The notes: generated from the letters alone by a model not told the origin. Counted from the first letter of the stretch, positions 6,679 through 13,567 are shown. The stretch: DNA of 13,663 nt from an uncultured Clostridia bacterium (GCA_937891595.1 CALATF010000068.1:1-13663); one strand, 5' to 3'. Numbers and translations: made by a program.

Positions 6679-6723
6679 CACAAAAAACTTGTAGTTATTA
6701 AATATTATAAAAATATGTTATTT
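6651..6723. repeat. Perfect 16-bp inverted repeat flanking the rplU -35
   Basis: AAATAACATATTTTTA at 6651-6666 is the exact reverse complement of TAAAAATATGTTATTT at 6708-6723; the arms are 41 bases apart. The left arm contains the rplU -10 and spacer. As minus-strand RNA from the upstream gene pair it would form a long AU-only-rich hairpin ending in UUUUUG, so it could be a terminator for that pair. As DNA it could be a two-site operator. Neither role is proven. Confidence 0.6.
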
Positions 6724-6742
6724 ATTATTTCCTTTGTATTTT

Positions 6743-7456
6743 TTAGGCTTCTTGGGCCCCTACTGCTACACCTGCTAAAACATCTTCTTGTGCTACAAAG
6801 GTTGATAATTCAAAACTTCTAGTAGCTTGATATAAAATATCAAAGTAATAAGGAACTAAACTTTCATCTTGTTCTTCTAAATTTTCTACAATTTGTCTAG
6901 CTGTTGGTTGTTCTAATTTGTCAGTTTCCGATAATTGCATATTAGGATAAGTAAAAGTTCTATCACTAAACAAAGCTTTTTTATCAAATGAAACTCCGTA
7001 CGTAGCGTAAAGGTATTGAATATCTTGAAATCTTACACTTGGATTGTAACCAGTATCTGTTGTACATGTAGCCATAACAGCTTCATAAAACTTAGTTAAA
7101 TTGTTAATATCTTTATTTAAATTTTCACAATCTTCTTTATTAGAGGAATAATCTCTCATAATTATATAAGAATTTATATTTGCATCTTTTGATAATTGAC
7201 TAGTTTTTATTTCTACTATACCCTTCTTTGAAGCATTACAATAATCTTGAAAAGTATGAATAGGTTTACCATAACCAACACCTTCAACTCCTACAGAATT
7301 TTGAACATTAAATACTAAATCTGTTGAAACTGGTTGGTAGGCATAATTGCTTGCACATACTGATTGATATGTTAAATATGCATCAAATAATGCTATTAAT
7401 GATGCATCGTAATCTAGACATCCTCTAGTAGTTAAATTTTTAGTATTCTCTTTCAT
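6743..7456 (-). CDS. Unknown protein A of a tandem paralogous pair (237 aa)
   Basis: I do not recognise the family. The protein is a diverged copy of the product at 7490-8269, with collinear shared blocks: QSVCAS (31-36), TFQDYCN (68-74), YEAVMAT (124-130), FTYP (168-171) and a C-terminal helical part (IVENLEEQ, 189-196; YYFDILYQATRSFE, 203-216). The two cysteines in VCAS and the FQD-CN block are the same in both copies. There is no signal peptide, membrane span or known catalytic motif; it looks soluble and mixed helical. AGGGGAGA (7463-7470) gives a good ribosome binding site. It is 33 bases downstream of its paralogue and probably co-transcribed from 8296-8324. The AAGV/GAQEA end is unrelated to the paralogue's end. 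Confidence 0.85.
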   Translation of the reverse strand: MKENTKNLTTRGCLDYDASLIALFDAYLTYQSVCASNYAYQPVSTDLVFNVQNSVGVEGVGYGKPIHTFQDYCNASKKGIVEIKTSQLSKDANINSYIIMRDYSSNKEDCENLNKDINNLTKFYEAVMATCTTDTGYNPSVRFQDIQYLYATYGVSFDKKALFSDRTFTYPNMQLSETDKLEQPTARQIVENLEEQDESLVPYYFDILYQATRSFELSTFVAQEDVLAGVAVGAQEA

Positions 7457-7489
7457 TTTATTTCTCCCCTTGTAAATAATTTTTTTAAA

Positions 7490-8269
7490 TTACTGTATAT
7501 TAATTTCTAAATTACTATTTAAATCTTCACTATTTGAAGCTACTTGGTCTTGGAACATTGTTGCACCTGCTGTGATAAAATATAAAGCACGAGTAATTGT
7601 TTTTGGGTTTTGTTTTTCCATCTCACTAACGACTTCCTTACCATTTAGGCTTTCATGTCCATCTGGATAAACAAACACATCTGAATTAAAAGCATTTGTT
7701 GGGTTTTGCCCATAACTGCCAAATGATTGTTGTAACTTTATAGCTGTTAAATCTTCTGCATATCTTAAATCTATTTTAGAGCCACCATAAGTAGCCAGTA
7801 AAGCTTCATGCACAGCACTAATTGATGCTATATCGTTTTTATCTATTTCAACATTAGACCTTTCATCAAAAAGGTTTCTTGAGTGCATCATGGCTTTAAG
7901 TACTACATCACTTGAAGTATTAATCTTTTCTGTTTTTGCAACTGAATTACAAAAATCCTGAAAATTATATATACCCGTTTGTATAGGGTCAATTATTGGT
8001 GAAAAATTACCATTTGTATTTAAAGCATTTTGCAACAGACTAATTCGTACAGGAGAACGAGTTGCTTGTGAAGCACAAACTGCTTGATGTAAGAAAAATG
8101 AACTTACTAAATTCTTTAAATAATCATTATAGTAATTAGAATTTTGTTCTCTTGATATTTTTTCTTGTTGAGCTTTACTGTTTATGGCTTTAGCATTGTC
8201 TTCCTCTCTTTGAGCTTCTACTCTTTGTTTTCTGCCACCCATATTCCTAATGATATCTATAACTGACAT
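7490..8269 (-). CDS. Unknown protein B of a tandem paralogous pair (259 aa)
   Basis: This gene encodes the longer member of the pair, with no family that I recognise. Residues 1-45 form an extra charged, Gln/Glu/Lys/Arg-rich helix or coiled coil (GGRKQRVEAQREED, SKAQQEKISREQ) absent from protein A. Shared blocks follow in order: HQAVCAS (61-67), NFQDFCN (102-108), HEALLAT (154-160), VFVYPD (198-203), VVSEMEKQ (213-220) and RALYFITAGATMFQ (227-240). The conserved cysteines C65 and C107 match those of protein A. No signal peptide or membrane span is evident. GAGGTGA (8276-8282) is a strong ribosome binding site and a good promoter lies at 8296-8324, so this is the first gene of a two-gene operon. 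The pair probably arose by tandem duplication and long divergence. Confidence 0.87.
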   Translation of the reverse strand: MSVIDIIRNMGGRKQRVEAQREEDNAKAINSKAQQEKISREQNSNYYNDYLKNLVSSFFLHQAVCASQATRSPVRISLLQNALNTNGNFSPIIDPIQTGIYNFQDFCNSVAKTEKINTSSDVVLKAMMHSRNLFDERSNVEIDKNDIASISAVHEALLATYGGSKIDLRYAEDLTAIKLQQSFGSYGQNPTNAFNSDVFVYPDGHESLNGKEVVSEMEKQNPKTITRALYFITAGATMFQDQVASNSEDLNSNLEINIQ

Positions 8270-8295
8270 AAACTTTCACCTCATTCATTAGTTAT

Positions 8296-8324
8296 ATTCT
8301 AGCATAAATATAATTGATTTTCAA
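8296..8324 (-). promoter_or_regulatory. Sigma-A promoter of the paralogous pair
   Basis: TTGAAA (8319-8324) and TAGAAT (8296-8301) with a 17-base spacer ending in ATGC, so TG lies just upstream of the -10. The start codon at 8267-8269 is about 27 bases beyond. Confidence 0.8.
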
Positions 8325-8453
8325 TACTCAATTTTAACTAATTTTAATATTTTGATTATTTAATAGTTATATATTTTTTCAATGAGCAAAATATATAATT
8401 AAAAATGCATAATTTAAAAAAAACTAAACAAAATAAGTTTAGGAGAAATAACT

Positions 8454-9008
8454 ATGCCAAAATCTCAAAAACAATTAAATGAAACATTAATGATTGCAAT
8501 ATATAAAAATTTGCAAACAGGAAAACAATCTATAAACAATGTTATTGAAAAAATAACAGATAGCAAACTAAGACGTGAACTTAAAGCCCAGTTTAAAGAT
8601 TATGACGAACTTAGCGAAACATGTGAAGATTTAGCAAAAGTATATGAAATAGAATTAGTAGATAACAACTTCTTCACTAAGGCTAAAATGTGGCTTAATG
8701 TTAATATGGCAACCATACTAGATAAATCTAATAAAAAGATTGCCAGCATCAATATTATAGGCTCTACCATGGGAGTTATTGATTTAATGTCTATTTTAGC
8801 CGAAAGTAAAAGGTGTAAAAAAGAAATTTATAACTTAGGTAAAGCAGTTTTAAGTTTAGAAGAAAGAAATATTGAAAAATTAAAACCATATATCTTAGTT
8901 GAAAATGAAAAGCAAAAAGAAGAAATGAACGAAAACAAAGAAGTTATTACAACAAATAACCATAATAAAAAGCGTAGTGAAGCAAAAAAATATAAAGAAG
9001 AAGATTAA
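8454..9008 (+). CDS. Helical-bundle protein with basic tail, function unknown
   Basis: The 184-aa protein is almost entirely helical: four predicted helices over residues 5-145, then a charged, lysine-rich, low-complexity tail (148-184). Visible features are LMIAIYKNLQTGKQSI near the start, LRRELKAQFKDYDEL (39-53), the central IIGSTMGVIDLM (101-112) and LEERNIEKLKPYI (135-147). This layout resembles small ferritin-like four-helix proteins that are widespread and uncharacterised in Clostridia, where a GSTMGI-D block also occurs. That similarity is recalled from pattern, not from a search. No His/Glu metal set could be confirmed. AGGAGA (8441-8446) precedes the ATG. It diverges from the paralogous pair and has its own terminator; the promoter is unclear (TATAAT at 8394-8399 without a good -35). 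Confidence 0.85.
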   Translation: MPKSQKQLNETLMIAIYKNLQTGKQSINNVIEKITDSKLRRELKAQFKDYDELSETCEDLAKVYEIELVDNNFFTKAKMWLNVNMATILDKSNKKIASINIIGSTMGVIDLMSILAESKRCKKEIYNLGKAVLSLEERNIEKLKPYILVENEKQKEEMNENKEVITTNNHNKKRSEAKKYKEED

Positions 9009-9027
9009 AAACAATGAAATTTAATAT

Positions 9028-9065
9028 AAAAAAGATGACAAAAATATTTAATGTCATCTTTTTTT
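9028..9065. terminator. Bidirectional terminator between the helical-bundle gene and the DUF4132 gene
   Basis: AAAAAAGATGACA (9028-9040) pairs perfectly with TGTCATCTTTTTT (9052-9064), a 13-bp stem with an 11-nt loop, and has U runs on both strands. It lies 19 bases past the plus-strand stop and 25 bases past the minus-strand stop. Confidence 0.87.
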
Positions 9066-9089
9066 CGTATTAAAATATTAAAAGCTTAT

Positions 9090-11465
9090 TTAGTTTTTAC
9101 AAGCCATAAATATCAGTCCTAATTCATTGCTTAAAATATGATAATTTAAGTCTTTTAAAGTCATGGCTTCAGTTTTATTTAAATTATAAATTTTTCCTGT
9201 TTTTGTTTGTTTGTTAAGTTCAAAAAACCTTACCTTTGAAATTGTTGTGCTACAATTTTCATGTCCTAGTACCACTTTTTCAAATTCTACTGAAGTTAAT
9301 AAGTTTAAGTTTTTATTTTCTTTTACTAAAGTTGTATACTCACCTTTAGCATTTAAATCATTAACCTTATACTTAAGCTTTTCTAAACGAGTTATAAATA
9401 GCTGAGCATTACAAAACACACCATTAAGTGAATCTACATAATTTGCGTTAGGGTTTAAATCTTCAATTTTGAATACTGGGAATTCAAATTGATTAAACAA
9501 CAAATCTTTTCCAACACTTTCTTGTAATCTTTCTTTATTTTCTTGGCAATCGATAGGTTGCATTAATGCTATAGTATAGTCTTCAAAATTCTCATAAATA
9601 ATATTACCAAACAAATGTTGAAGTTTGCCGTCTACTATCATACATGCCTGAGCAAACTTATCTTTTTTATACCTTGCCCAAACTAAACTTTGTGCCAAAT
9701 AATTTAAAAGATTGTTAGATAAAATACATTCCTCGAAAGTTTTAACATCATAATTTCTAAACTCTAAGAAAGCGTTATATAATCTTTTCTTTTGTTTTTT
9801 AATTTCTTTTTCTAAAGTCTTAAGATATTTTTTAAGGTTGCAATCAAGGTAAAGCGTATCAAACTTAATTCTTGCCGGTTTTCCTGTTTTTTCATTTGTA
9901 AGTGAAAGAGTGCAATCTTTTTTTATTTGAATCCTAATAATTCTGTTATCAAGTTCAATTAACTTATATCCACTAGAGTTAAACCCAAAATCTTCTGTTA
10001 ATTTATCTTTAACCTCTTCTAAATTTTGTTTTTTTACTTTAGAAAATTCATTAAGTTTATTTTCTAAAAATTTAACTTGTTTTTTAGGTAAATTAGCAAG
10101 AAGAAGAGCTTTTACAATGTCTATTATTTCTTCCCTACCACAATCTGCTAATAAATCTAAGAAATATTTACCAACGTTTATAGTGCTTCCCTCTAAAAAC
10201 CAAACTCTTAAGTCTTTTATCATGTCTAAAAGTAAATCTTGATTAGCAAACATAGCTATCAATCTTAAAGCCCATTTACTATTTAATAATCTTTGTCTAT
10301 AAACAGCAACTTCATAAACCACCCAGCTTAAAGAAGATAATACAGATTTATCTACATATTTAAAAAACTCCTTTAAATATGCATACTGCGATTCTGTTTC
10401 CTTTCCCTTAAAAACTTCCATTACAAAAGTTAAAATTTTGCCATTTATACCAGTATTATCTAGATTATACTTTTCATAATATCTTTTTAAACGTGCTCCA
10501 TATAATCTTTCTTGAATTTGTGTAACATTACCATCTACGTATGCTAAAAATTCACCTTCAGAACCAAATTTCTTTAAAGCATTAAAACCGCATTCTTTTT
10601 CAAGCAAAACCTTAATTTTTTGATTGTTTGTATTTTCATACAAATATTTAAGCCTATCTTTAACCCTTCTATCATCTAGCAATAAAACAAAAAGCTGAGT
10701 AGCCTTGTATTTTATTTCTTCATCTTCTTGTGACAACAAACCTTCAATAATATTAAAACCTTCTTGGCTGTGATTCATTAATGCTTTTTTAATTAAAGCG
10801 GAGTTTGTTATTTCGCCTTCTATAAAACCGGTAATTAAAGCGTTTAAAGTTTTAAGAGTATTTTTTGTTGCAAACTCGTTAAGCCCTGTTTTGCTTTCAC
10901 TAGAAAGAAGTGAAGATAAAAAAGCATCATCATCGCCTTCTTTTAAAAATATATCTAAATACTCTTTTAAAGGTTCTTTATAATCAAACATTCTTGACCT
11001 TGCTTCACAGTTAAAAATAGCAAGGAAAAAAGGTGTGTAAAGTTTTTTATCTATGTTACAATACATAGTAATTTCTACAAATCTATCAAAATATCTTTCG
11101 TTAATAGAATACGATTTTCGTGTGCTTTTATATTTTGCATCCCCTATTTGTTGCAAGAAAATTCTATTTAAAAAAGCACAAATAGCTTCAAATTTTTCAG
11201 CTTTTAAAAGAAGTTCTATATACTTCTTTAATAATTCTTTGTAATCGTTAAGTTGCAAAACTGCTTCGCCATATTCGGCAATTTCATTTTCAGTAATATC
11301 GCTTTCCTTTAATAAAGAAACGACTGTTGGTATCAAATAATCGTTATTTGCTAGGTTTAACAAGAAGTTGTTGACCATTTGGTCGGATAAATTTTGAGGT
11401 AAAAACCTATCAAAAAATTCGAAAGTGTATTTTTTTAAGTCATTAATATTACGAACATATTTCAT
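9090..11465 (-). CDS. Large helical-repeat protein with C-terminal DUF4132 domain
   Basis: This 791-aa product is the largest in the window. Residues 1 to about 480 are a continuous series of helix pairs resembling HEAT/ARM-like repeats (for example LIKKALMNHSQEGFNIIEGL, 224-243). The C-terminal part fits DUF4132: PARIKFDTLYLD (530-541), a long helix with EKEIKKQKKRLYNAFLEFR (552-570), LAQSLVWARYKKDK (590-603), IALMQPID (632-639) and FEFPVFKIEDLNPN (660-673). DUF4132 proteins often occur with WGR domains or with MoxR-type ATPases and VWA proteins (MolR/YehF-like sets). None of these partners is present here, and the function is unknown. No signal peptide or membrane segment is seen, so it is probably cytosolic. 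AAGGGA (11477-11482) and a promoter at 11511-11539 make it an independent unit. The DUF assignment is by pattern. Confidence 0.85.
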   Translation of the reverse strand: MKYVRNINDLKKYTFEFFDRFLPQNLSDQMVNNFLLNLANNDYLIPTVVSLLKESDITENEIAEYGEAVLQLNDYKELLKKYIELLLKAEKFEAICAFLNRIFLQQIGDAKYKSTRKSYSINERYFDRFVEITMYCNIDKKLYTPFFLAIFNCEARSRMFDYKEPLKEYLDIFLKEGDDDAFLSSLLSSESKTGLNEFATKNTLKTLNALITGFIEGEITNSALIKKALMNHSQEGFNIIEGLLSQEDEEIKYKATQLFVLLLDDRRVKDRLKYLYENTNNQKIKVLLEKECGFNALKKFGSEGEFLAYVDGNVTQIQERLYGARLKRYYEKYNLDNTGINGKILTFVMEVFKGKETESQYAYLKEFFKYVDKSVLSSLSWVVYEVAVYRQRLLNSKWALRLIAMFANQDLLLDMIKDLRVWFLEGSTINVGKYFLDLLADCGREEIIDIVKALLLANLPKKQVKFLENKLNEFSKVKKQNLEEVKDKLTEDFGFNSSGYKLIELDNRIIRIQIKKDCTLSLTNEKTGKPARIKFDTLYLDCNLKKYLKTLEKEIKKQKKRLYNAFLEFRNYDVKTFEECILSNNLLNYLAQSLVWARYKKDKFAQACMIVDGKLQHLFGNIIYENFEDYTIALMQPIDCQENKERLQESVGKDLLFNQFEFPVFKIEDLNPNANYVDSLNGVFCNAQLFITRLEKLKYKVNDLNAKGEYTTLVKENKNLNLLTSVEFEKVVLGHENCSTTISKVRFFELNKQTKTGKIYNLNKTEAMTLKDLNYHILSNELGLIFMACKN

Positions 11466-11510
11466 TTTTACTATTTTCCCTTGTACATGAATTTAAATTA
11501 TCTTATGCAT

Positions 11511-11539
11511 ATTGTAATGTTTTTTTATAAATTTGTTAA
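11511..11539 (-). promoter_or_regulatory. Promoter of the DUF4132 gene
   Basis: On the minus strand TTAACA (11534-11539) and TACAAT (11511-11516) are separated by 17 bases, each one mismatch from consensus. The start codon is 45 bases beyond the -10. It lies in the gap after spoIVFB, where no convincing terminator was found. Confidence 0.72.
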
Positions 11540-11599
11540 ACATTTTTAAGCACTTTGTTTTTAATTTTTAGTATTTTTTAGGGTAAAAAGCCGGGTTAA

Positions 11600-12448
11600 T
11601 CATTTTTTTGCTTTTAAAACATATTTAAAAGAAGTTGAAGCATTATATCTTTCTAATAACTTTAAAACTTCAGCTTCACTGAAGGTTGAAATTATATTTT
11701 TTTCATCATCAGAAATATTAACACTTATATATGAAAAGTTATCTATATGTTTGCAAACGCTATATAAAGGTTCATCTTGTGAAACAAGTAATGGTTTAAT
11801 TTTAATTATCTTTCCTATTTTTTTAAAATATCCATAATTTATAAATGTATATTTTTGACGGGTATTTCTATCAAATATTCCACTTAAAACACACATGCTT
11901 ACAAACAAATATGTAAGGTTAATATTTATAAAACAAGACAAAATAAATATACAAAATAATAAGCAAGCTATTATTATATTAAACACCCTACTAATTTTAA
12001 CTGAAGTTTTTATAGGTAACTTCATTTTTAATAAAGACAACAAAATCCTTCCCCCATCAAGCGGAAAAGCTGGTATTAAATTAAAAGTAGCTGTTATAAA
12101 ATTTGCGTAGCAAAAAATATAAGAATAATTATAAGTAGATGGGAAAACCCACCATAAAGAAATTGTACAAAGGGCTAAAAAGAGATTTAAAACAGGGCCA
12201 GCCAAAGCTATTTTTATTTCATCTTTAGGTAGAATATTTATTGAATTTATGTTTAAGCATATTCCAAATGGTATTAATTTTATATTTTTAATGTTATACC
12301 CGAGTTTTCTTGCAACATAAGCATGGGCAAACTCATGCAAAAACATTACCAACAAATAATTAAAAAGCAAAAGAGATTGCCCAAAATAAATAAGTAAACA
12401 TGCAAATATTAAAAAGGTTGGATGAACATGTATTTTTAATTTTTCCAT
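11600..12448 (-). CDS. spoIVFB: Stage IV sporulation intramembrane metalloprotease SpoIVFB (M50 family)
   Basis: The 282-aa membrane protein has the zinc-protease motif HEFAH (H38, E39, H42) in the span LLVMFLHEFAHAYVARKLGY. The second metal site is FNLIPAFPLDGGRIL with D131, at spacings close to Bacillus SpoIVFB. About six hydrophobic spans fill residues 10-190. The C-terminal 70 residues (VSQDEPLYSVCKHIDNFSYISV onward) look like a CBS domain, as expected for ATP sensing. SpoIVFB cleaves pro-sigma-K in the mother-cell-derived outer forespore membrane. The start overlaps the end of spoIVFA by 13 bases, implying translational coupling and co-expression with its regulator. Whether this organism has sigma-K cannot be seen from the window; another substrate is possible. 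Confidence 0.93.
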   Translation of the reverse strand: MEKLKIHVHPTFLIFACLLIYFGQSLLLFNYLLVMFLHEFAHAYVARKLGYNIKNIKLIPFGICLNINSINILPKDEIKIALAGPVLNLFLALCTISLWWVFPSTYNYSYIFCYANFITATFNLIPAFPLDGGRILLSLLKMKLPIKTSVKISRVFNIIIACLLFCIFILSCFININLTYLFVSMCVLSGIFDRNTRQKYTFINYGYFKKIGKIIKIKPLLVSQDEPLYSVCKHIDNFSYISVNISDDEKNIISTFSEAEVLKLLERYNASTSFKYVLKAKK

Positions 12449-13014
12449 TCTATTTCACTTGGCTTTATAAGATTTCCATTTTTATGAACATAAACTTTAA
12501 TATTTTGTTTTGTTGAGCACAACCCTATAGGGTTTTTGGCATTTACTTTAGCCCCTATAGCAACACCTATATTTTCTAACCCTACGTACAATGAAACATA
12601 TCCGTTAGAGTGTTGAATTTCAATGTATTTAAGGTTATCTTTTGAATATCCCACACTTATAACTTCTCCTTTAGCAACAGAAGATATTGCTCCTTCAAAA
12701 TTATAACTTAAATAATCACTACTAACTGATAAATTTTGCATAGCTGAGGGCAAATAAAAAATTGTTTTTTCTTCTTGTTTATTTGCTTTCATCCCAAAAA
12801 AATATCCTACAAATGACACTTCACTACCATCATCAAATAAATCTGTTGTTGGTGTAAAACTTGTAGCAATAGATTTTAAATTATTAATAATAACATTACC
12901 CGCTTTATTTGAAGTATTATCACAAATATATAAAAATAAGAAGATAAACAAAATTATAATTATTGTTAAATATTTTTTTACAAAGTTAAAAGTTTTTTTT
13001 ATAAAATTTTTCAT
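12436..13014 (-). CDS. spoIVFA: SpoIVFA-like membrane protein with degenerate LytM (M23) domain
   Basis: The 192-aa protein has a short basic N-terminus, one membrane span (about 14-32) and a C-terminal LytM/M23-like fold. The fold is recognisable as GEVISVGYSKDNLKYIEIQH, then SNGYVSLYVGLENI, IGAKVNAKNPIGLC and IKVYVHKNG. The peptidase metal ligands are lost: the usual YAHL is YVGL and HLHFE is replaced by IKVYV. It should therefore be a pseudo-enzyme, as in SpoIVFA, which holds SpoIVFB inactive until a forespore signal arrives. The gene lies immediately before and overlaps spoIVFB, confirming the pairing. It follows minE after a 39-base gap that contains an inverted repeat. The ribosome binding site is poor. 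The protein is shorter than Bacillus SpoIVFA, a common feature in Clostridia. Confidence 0.86.
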   Translation of the reverse strand: MKNFIKKTFNFVKKYLTIIIILFIFLFLYICDNTSNKAGNVIINNLKSIATSFTPTTDLFDDGSEVSFVGYFFGMKANKQEEKTIFYLPSAMQNLSVSSDYLSYNFEGAISSVAKGEVISVGYSKDNLKYIEIQHSNGYVSLYVGLENIGVAIGAKVNAKNPIGLCSTKQNIKVYVHKNGNLIKPSEIEWKN

Positions 13015-13020
13015 AATATT

Positions 13021-13063
13021 AAATATTTATGAGCTCATTCATAAAATAATGAATTAAATATTT
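13021..13063. repeat. Imperfect inverted repeat / RNA hairpin between minE and spoIVFA
   Basis: AAATATTTA (13021-13029) is complementary to TAAATATTT (13055-13063). Inside, ATTCAT (13037-13042) pairs with ATGAAT (13049-13054), and a self-complementary ATGAGCTCAT sits at 13029-13038. The minE stop codon (13054-13056) is in the outer stem and the spoIVFA start is 7 bases beyond. There is no U run, so it is not a clear terminator; it could hide the weak spoIVFA ribosome binding region or be an operator. Confidence 0.5.
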
Positions 13064-13296
13064 AAAAAATTTACCTTTTTAACTCTATTTGTTTTTAATG
13101 AAACTTCAAAATTATATAAATTATCCTCATCTATATAATATTTTAAAATAATATCTTCTGGGGATATATCCAAATAGTTATTTAAAACGGAATATAAATC
13201 ATTTTTAATTAAACTAATCAAGGGTGCTGGTATATTTTCTTTATCCCTACGCAACATATCTTTTATTCTTAATATTGATTTCTGTGCTAATTTCAT
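13054..13296 (-). CDS. minE: Cell division topological specificity factor MinE
   Basis: This 80-aa protein matches MinE in size and plan. An N-terminal MinD-contact helix (AQKSILRIKDMLRRDKENIP, residues 4-23) is followed by the helix PLISLIKNDLYSVLNNYLDI and the topological-specificity strand/dimer region (SPEDIILKYY onward). MinE stimulates the MinD ATPase and drives pole-to-pole or polar positioning of MinCD, so that the division site is placed correctly. It begins 4 bases after the minD stop, the usual minD-minE order, and precedes the spoIVFA/FB pair, as in many clostridial mre-min-spoIVF clusters. The protein is diverged, so the call leans on context as well as sequence. Confidence 0.82.
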   Translation of the reverse strand: MKLAQKSILRIKDMLRRDKENIPAPLISLIKNDLYSVLNNYLDISPEDIILKYYIDEDNLYNFEVSLKTNRVKKVNFLNI

Positions 13297-13300
13297 AAAA

Positions 13301-13525
13301 TTACCTTACTTTCCTTTTAATAACACGTTTAAAAAAACCAACAACGCCTTTGTATTTTTGAGTGCAATCATAAAGTTTTTTTGTATCTTCAAACATGTTT
13401 TTAGCTAACATATTGAAAGAAACATATGATTCGCAATTTCTATTTACTGCGCTACCTATACTTAATAAAGAAGTAATATTGTCATCTATGTTAAGAAGTA
13501 TGCAAAGAGAATCAAGCACGTTCAC
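13301..13525 (-). CDS. minD: MinD, C-terminal fragment only
   Basis: The open frame codes for 74 residues. From about IDDNI onward it matches the MinD C-terminus. Visible are the segment corresponding to the NKGEPV region (SIGSAVNRNCESY), a helix (MLAKNMFEDTKKLYDC), and the terminal amphipathic membrane-targeting sequence GFFKRVIKRKVR. MinD is a ParA-like membrane ATPase of about 265-270 aa; the whole ATPase part (P-loop, switches) is missing. The frame remains open to 13525 with a GTG, but MinD likeness appears to end near 13489, where plus-strand coding of other types begins. The first 11 or so residues in this frame are therefore probably antisense to the foreign segment. A functional start is unlikely here; this is a 5'-truncated gene at a junction. 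minE follows after 4 bases. Confidence 0.75.
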   Translation of the reverse strand: MNVLDSLCILLNIDDNITSLLSIGSAVNRNCESYVSFNMLAKNMFEDTKKLYDCTQKYKGVVGFFKRVIKRKVR

Positions 13526-13567
13526 CTCAAGGACATCCGTCCTGAAATCGTTGAGAAGGTTAAATAG
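13490..13567 (+). pseudogene. Fragment resembling an inosose dehydratase (IolE)-type TIM-barrel protein
   Basis: Plus-strand translation from about 13490 gives VKKYAKRIKHVH followed by LKDIRPEIVEKVK and a TAG at 13565-13567. The run RIKHVHLKDIRPE is characteristic of myo-inosose-2 dehydratase (IolE) and related xylose-isomerase-like TIM-barrel proteins, where HVHLKD is a core strand with ligands. In that family the chain continues well beyond this point, so the fragment is truncated at both ends. It has higher GC and different codon use (AAG, ATC, CAC, CTC, GAG) than the minD side. It overlaps the open minD frame on the other strand. I read it as a bridge piece in a chimeric junction; the homology is recalled, not searched. 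Confidence 0.45.

Noticed and set aside
6689..6724. Plus-strand promoter in the right arm of the inverted repeat
   Set aside because: The arm repeats the extended -10 sequence, but no acceptable -35 is found at 16-18 bases and no plus-strand gene follows.
8371..8399. Promoter for the helical-bundle gene at TATAAT 8394-8399
   Set aside because: The -10 is perfect but the bases 17 upstream (ATATTT) are not a -35; in such AT-rich DNA a lone TATAAT is not enough.
9211..9405. 64-codon plus-strand frame inside the DUF4132 gene (and similar ones at 11053-11244 and 11895-12110)
   Set aside because: All are short frames antisense to well-supported genes, without translation signals.
6743..11465. Mobile element or defence island carrying the accessory genes
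   Set aside because: No integrase, transposase, nuclease, tRNA, direct repeats or clear composition shift was seen at the edges; only the disrupted gene order suggests insertion.
12436..13014. Active M23 peptidase / endopeptidase
   Set aside because: The fold is visible but the metal-binding His residues of the YAHL and HLHFE motifs are replaced, so catalysis is not supported.
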